This document shows, piece by piece, positions 63,880 through 64,000 of a stretch of DNA of 64,000 nucleotides; position 1 is the first letter of the stretch, and each line of letters begins with the position of its first letter. Below the pieces are notes generated by a model, which was given only the letters and a program-made list of their open reading frames with translations, had not been told where the DNA came from and did no database searches. A program made the position numbers and the translations under genes. The DNA lies in NCBI GenBank assembly GCA_017555965.1, contig JAFZFH010000071.1, positions 39,456 to 103,455 of the forward strand, given 5' to 3'. This stretch comes from Bacteroidales bacterium (lineage in GTDB: Bacteria; Bacteroidota; Bacteroidia; Bacteroidales; UBA932).

Positions 63880-64000
63880 ATGGCAAAAAGTCGTCGTGAA
63901 AGATGTCCATACTGTGGCTTCCTGGATGTTATTAAATGGGGAAAACAATGCGGTCACCAGAGGTATAAATGTAAGAACTGCGGTAGCTTATTTACATTTC
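63880..64000 (+). mobile_element. Insertion sequence, 5' part of a zinc-ribbon transposase gene (runs off window)
   Basis: From ATG 63880 the frame reads MAKSRRERCPYCG and, after 20 residues, RYKCKNCGSLFTF: a CxxC...CxxC zinc ribbon typical of the N-terminus of IS1/IS1595-like transposases. Only about 40 codons are inside the window, so the family is uncertain. The left end of the element, including any terminal inverted repeat, must lie in 63806-63840; I cannot define it without the other end. Confidence 0.7.

Overview
The window comes from a Bacteroidales genome, most likely a gut or rumen plant-fibre degrader. The support is: Bacteroidetes-type promoters (-7 TAnnTTTG, sometimes with a -33 TTTG/TTG about 19-20 bp upstream) in front of several genes; secreted hydrolases with short Sec signals ending in AQ; a TGS-type nucleoside kinase; a gene order xerC-type recombinase / hpf; and a NatAB-like exporter behind holA. 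I cannot name a genus from the sequence alone. Gene density is very high; no gene-free stretch exceeds 300 bp.

Region 1 (1-32.6 kb) is a large xylan/arabinoxylan degradation locus. On the minus strand lie a partial SGNH acetylesterase, a GH10 xylanase fused to a CE1 (feruloyl) esterase, two tandem GH9 enzymes, a GH43-CBM6 arabinofuranosidase/xylosidase, a GH51 arabinofuranosidase, a type-B carboxylesterase and a GH115 alpha-glucuronidase. Diverging from them on the plus strand are a DUF418 membrane protein, a GH127/146 beta-L-arabinofuranosidase, two paralogous GH3 enzymes (the second with an N-terminal DUF1573 domain) and, further on within a mixed operon, an SGNH hydrolase, an MBL-fold lipoprotein and a GH97. 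Together they would cut the xylan main chain, remove feruloyl, acetyl, arabinosyl and 4-O-methylglucuronosyl side groups, and hydrolyse the oligosaccharides. No SusC/SusD pair, hybrid two-component regulator or anti-sigma system is present in the window.

Region 2 (27.0-37.2 kb) is a co-directional run of genes with mostly 0-20 bp gaps: a small secreted protein, nucleoside kinase, SGNH hydrolase, MBL lipoprotein, GH97, an unknown acidic protein, a YhhQ-type queuosine-precursor transporter, and the complete N-degron module clpS-clpA-aat followed by a DUF4250 protein, closed by a strong terminator.

Region 3 (37.3-51.4 kb) holds a tri-haem cytochrome c peroxidase with the System II maturation proteins CcsA and ResB, a BASS-family bile acid:Na+ symporter-like transporter, a PlsC-type acyltransferase, an outer-membrane beta-barrel protein, gdhA, a deoxynucleoside kinase, a membrane-bound LytTR regulator with direct repeats over its own promoter, a candidate small RNA, a YfcC-type transporter, a choloylglycine-hydrolase-family enzyme and an RNA-methyltransferase-like protein.

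Region 4 (51.4-63.8 kb) carries two housekeeping operons on the minus strand (holA-natA-natB-like-5'-nucleotidase halves-mntP, and HsdR_N-cca-xerC/D-hpf), an RluA-type pseudouridine synthase, and three family 2 glycosyltransferases. The window ends in the start of an insertion-sequence transposase that sits behind a perfect 16-bp hairpin. The most interesting structural signals are inverted repeats that enclose or contain an internal promoter (26969-27063 and 63840-63875), which could silence read-through transcripts while sparing transcripts from the gene's own promoter.
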